NCBI GenBank assembly: GCA_007570785.1
Contig: ML661885.1
Location: forward strand, 18,355,119-18,419,118
Length of the DNA stretch: 64,000 nt
Direction: 5' to 3'
Source of the DNA: Antilocapra americana
Lineage: Eukaryota; Chordata; Mammalia; Artiodactyla; Antilocapridae
In this document: positions 60,871 through 64,000 of the stretch, in pieces
Position numbering within the stretch: the first letter of the stretch is position 1
Layout of the letters: each line of letters begins with the position of its first letter
Position numbers and translations under genes: made by a program
Notes under the pieces: generated by a model
What the model was told of the DNA's origin: nothing
Databases searched by the model: none
What the model saw: the letters and a program-made list of their open reading frames with translations, nothing else

Positions 60871-61395
60871 ATGGTATGCGTTATAGCACATACCTCTAGG
60901 ACGAAGTTTATAGGTTTCATTGTGTCCTAGCTGTAAAAACAGAAAGCATTCTGCAAGCATTTACTCAGATCTAAATCATTTTAACCAGGGAAAATTGACT
61001 TTTGGGTTAAAATATGCATTTTATAACTGTCCATAAAATTCTTTTCTTCACTGTAAAGAAGAAAGGAAATCCATAGCTTCAACAATGTTAAAATGCAAAA
61101 ACATATGAGCTGGTGTATCCCACCTGGTTGTATTGTTAGTAACAAAACAAAACTTTCTGAGAAGGAAGCCCATAAAGAATCTTAAAATTTGCCTGATTGG
61201 AAGGATAAATTGAAGAGGCCAAATCGTTTCCCAAAATACCTTCGTTAAACCTGAAAGGCTTTATTAATGTAGATTTTCTACAGTATAGTTCACAGTACTT
61301 TTCTCCCATATATTTAGGAATAAAGCAATTCATATGTAAAATTTCCTGGGCCCAGAAATGAACTGAGAGTGAGTTATAGGAGTATAGCCATCATG

Positions 61396-61407
61396 TGCAC
61401 GCACGCA

Positions 61408-61447
<40 letters not shown>
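61396..61447. repeat. (CA)n microsatellite
   Basis: About 50 bp of CA, preceded by CG-containing GCAC units. Confidence 0.95.
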
Positions 61448-61450
<3 letters not shown>

Positions 61451-62344
61451 CTATGCCCCTTTTCCATGTCAATGTATCTCTTTCCTCTTTAGATGTGTTT
61501 ATAGGCATAGCCTGAGCATTTCCCTCTGTAGACTAAATTTCTTTCATTTTCTAAGACCTGGCCAAGAGGATCGCAACAGAAAAGAGCAGGTAGGGTATAA
61601 GACAACTGGAAACTATCAAAGGGCTAATTCCTGGGACCTGCCTTAGAATTCTTCAGTTCAATCAGCTTGTTTTAAAATATGAGATGTTAAACTCTGGAGA
61701 AGTAATTGTTGAGTCAGCCGGCAAGGTAGGAACATGTCAGGAGAACTCAGCAGTGCCCCACTAGGACTAACGGTCATTCAGCTATATAGGCTACCTAAAA
61801 AAGGGTTTGTTCTGTGAATGAAGGCAAAGCTGGTGAAAATGGGGGAAAGAAGAAAAGGAAAATGGGCCATGGTAATCCAACAGTGATGCTGTCTCCTCTG
61901 AGAGACTGAATTCTCTCCTACTGAAAGGAGACCAGTAGAATCTGGAGGGCCTCTAACCAATGTGACTGGGAGCATATTTTTGCATGACGTAGGAGGTTAG
62001 GCTAGGTACTTTGAATGGGCAAGATGAGTCTATGATTCATAAAAATACTGATGATCTCAGTGACTTAAGGTGTATTCTTAATAACCATGAACATGGTGTG
62101 AAGAAGAAAGAGGTTTCTCTTTTGTGGAGGGAAAGTAAATGAAGACAATGCTGTGATGTTTTAGAGGCAGCATAGTGTACAGAAAGAATGACACTTAGTT
62201 TAAAACCAGACATTCTTTTGATTCTGTTTACTTTGGATTCCTTTTCCCTTTTTAAATGAGACTGTTTATTTTAACTTAAATCTTGGATATTTGAAAATCT
62301 ACTTCGTTTTTTGACAACTCTGTGACCAAAAGAGGTCTTTTTAG
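61448..62344. other. Unassigned sequence
   Basis: No gene recognised. The start of a MIR copy may lie at about 62,160-62,220. Confidence 0.35.
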
Positions 62345-62500
62345 ATCTATAAGACCCTTGGGTTAAATTCTTGTTATAGATGACCTTATCTAAGTTATTT
62401 AATCTTTTCGAGCCTCAGATACCTCGTTTGTATTTCAGAGTTGCTGGAGAGCTTACTTAAAACTAACGTACTCTGAACATAAAAGGAAGTGAATGTATAT
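62345..62500 (+). repeat. Possible MIR SINE
   Basis: 'gaccttatctaagttattta' followed by 'cgagcctcagatacctcgtt' follows the MIR consensus order. The rest is diverged. Confidence 0.45.
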
Positions 62501-62614
62501 AGGGCTGACACCTTATATTTCCCTTTTCATTATTTTCAGTAGTTGGTTTTACTATATGCTCTCCTGAAAGGTATTTGATACAGCAAATCTACATAGACCT
62601 TTTGAGTAGAGATG

Positions 62615-62637
62615 CCTCTCTCTCTCTCTCTTTTTTT
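62615..62637. repeat. (CT)n and T run
   Basis: A CT microsatellite runs into a poly-T stretch that is the complement of the adjacent L1 tail. Confidence 0.85.
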
Positions 62638-62760
62638 AGTTTTAAAAAAATGTGTTTATTTATTTTAATTGTAAGATATTTACAATATTATGATGGCTTT
62701 TACCCTACACAAAAGAGAATCAGCTATAGGTATACATGTGTCCCCACAGGGAGGGAGTAG
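62637..62760 (-). mobile_element. L1 LINE 3' end, minus strand
   Basis: The plus strand reads as the reversed ruminant L1 3' UTR ('tttattttaattgtaagata', 'atgatggcttttaccctaca', 'gtatacatgtgtccccacag'). It ends the roughly 30-kb stretch without firm young repeats. Confidence 0.82.
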
Positions 62761-63879
62761 AAATTAGGCAAGGAGGATGCCTAAGGGGTAGGGCCAAAGG
62801 GTAGTCTCCTTCTTACCTTTTCTCATTGTTGGTTACTTTGATGATATCTAGGTGGCTATTCCTCCACCTTATTATCTGCTCCTCCTTCATCACAAGTTGC
62901 TTTGGTTCTGAGGGGCTTCTGGATGTTTTCAATGCATATCTGGGGTCTTTTTATAAGAAGCAAATTAGAACAGAAATAGTGTTTAAATAATTCGAACCTT
63001 AGTCTATCTGCAGAAACTCGAGATTCCAGACTGTCCATTATGTACAATAATAGAAGAAACTACAAAGCTTATTTCAGAATTGAAGTTGACCCTTTCTGTT
63101 TGCAAGTCTTTGAATTAAAGGTTTTTCCAAAGCTAGATTAGGTGTCATAGAATCCCTTTCTATATACTTGATGTTATGATATTTTGATGTGCCATGAAAG
63201 AAGAATAAATGCTGTTTACCTGGCACCCTGCTGACCAAAATTTATACCAACCTAGAGAAAAGATCCAGTTATTAATAACCCAGGGATATTATAGAACCCT
63301 TAAATTTTCTTGTAGGGATTTTATAGCCAAGATTCTTCTCTTGGCTTATCTCGTGAAGAAGATCACAGTCCTTTATCTTTCCATAGGAATAAATTACTCA
63401 GAGGAGGACTACCCACGTTCAAAGATGATAAGATTCATGATAAGGTTTAATAAATTTATAAACACAATTTTCCACCCTCTTAACTAAAATATATTTCTCT
63501 TATGGTTTTTCTTTTTGATTTTTAAATTTATAATAACTTCCCATTGTGATACATGTACGATACACACTTAAATTATTGTTTATATTTTTATAGGAAATAT
63601 AAGTTTATTTTGGATAATAATTTCCCAGACTTGAGTTTGATTTTTGCTTGACATTTATAAATAGTTAGTTAACAATCTTTGCTTAAGTTTTTCTTAAAAC
63701 TAAAAGTGTGTGCCTTGCCTATGTTCTGCTTATTTATAAGTGGCTCTGGACTTGACAGTTCATTTGAAGCACATTTATTTAAGGCTAAGCATTGATTGAA
63801 TACTGATAGAGTAAGGATATATTTCATTGGAAGAAAATAATTAGCATCCTAGCATTTTTCAGAATGTGCTTGTTTAAGC
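62761..63879. other. Unassigned AT-rich sequence
   Basis: No gene or repeat recognised. A 92-codon plus-strand frame at 63,209-63,487 has no domain I recognise. Confidence 0.4.
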
Positions 63880-64000
63880 TTCTTCTCAAATAAATTTCAA
63901 GCTTCATGAGGGCAGCACCCATATCTGTATAGTCACTGTATTCACAGTGATGGACACTATTGGCAAATTCTTGGTAAATATCTTCAATAACACATGAAAA
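63880..64000 (+). repeat. L2-type LINE 3' end, running off the window
   Basis: 'cttcatgagggcagcaccca' followed by 'agtcactgtattcacagtga' matches the L2 3' end pattern. The element continues past the window edge or ends there. Confidence 0.55.

Overview
The window is a piece of a mammalian nuclear genome, from a ruminant and almost certainly a bovid. The evidence is its repeats: about twenty Bov-tA/Bov-A tRNA-derived SINEs, two RTE-type BovB LINE pieces, CHR-2-like tRNA SINEs, ruminant L1 3' ends, and older mammal-wide MIR, L2 and MLT1 copies. I cannot tell cattle from sheep, goat, yak or buffalo. There are no operons, CRISPR arrays or bacterial or phage features, and I found no protein-coding exon I can name. 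The open reading frames present are repeat-derived, lie in GC-rich or CA-repeat sequence, or are short and unrecognised.

Layout. Positions 1 to about 29,100 are AT-rich and crowded with recent ruminant repeats. They include a Tigger-like DNA transposon with matching terminal inverted repeats and nested SINEs (2,937-4,035), a BovB fragment with a 26-bp target-site duplication (4,369-4,825), an L1 3' end (about 5,200-5,945), an MLT1-type LTR (about 17,650-18,215) and a short L1 with a perfect 13-bp duplication (25,732-26,034). From about 29,100 to 32,545 only ancient MIR and L1 remnants are visible.

From about 32,546 to 62,636, roughly 30 kb, I see no SINE or LINE insertion that I can call firmly. 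Inside this block lie GC-rich CpG-island-like segments at about 43,440-43,960, 44,440-45,060, 48,570-49,115, 51,775-51,945 and 52,505-53,970. AT-rich stretches with dense transcription-factor-like motifs occur at about 36,120-36,590, 45,600-46,350, 51,380-51,660, 55,520-56,100, 57,100-57,420, 57,840-58,260 and 60,490-60,870. Repeat exclusion, clustered CpG islands and motif-dense AT-rich stretches together are the known signature of a vertebrate developmental-regulator locus. My inference is that the window holds the promoter and 5' non-coding region of such a gene, with its coding exons outside the window. I cannot name the gene or its direction of transcription from sequence alone.

The most distinctive small-scale signals are two perfect 16-bp palindromes 114 bp apart (58,014-58,029, X-box-like; 58,144-58,159, inverted POU octamers) and three TTAATCT motifs in a homeodomain-core-rich segment near 57,200-57,390. 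I also note perfect hairpins at 7,893-7,917, 22,365-22,396 and 42,663-42,690. I found no convincing new multi-gene system.
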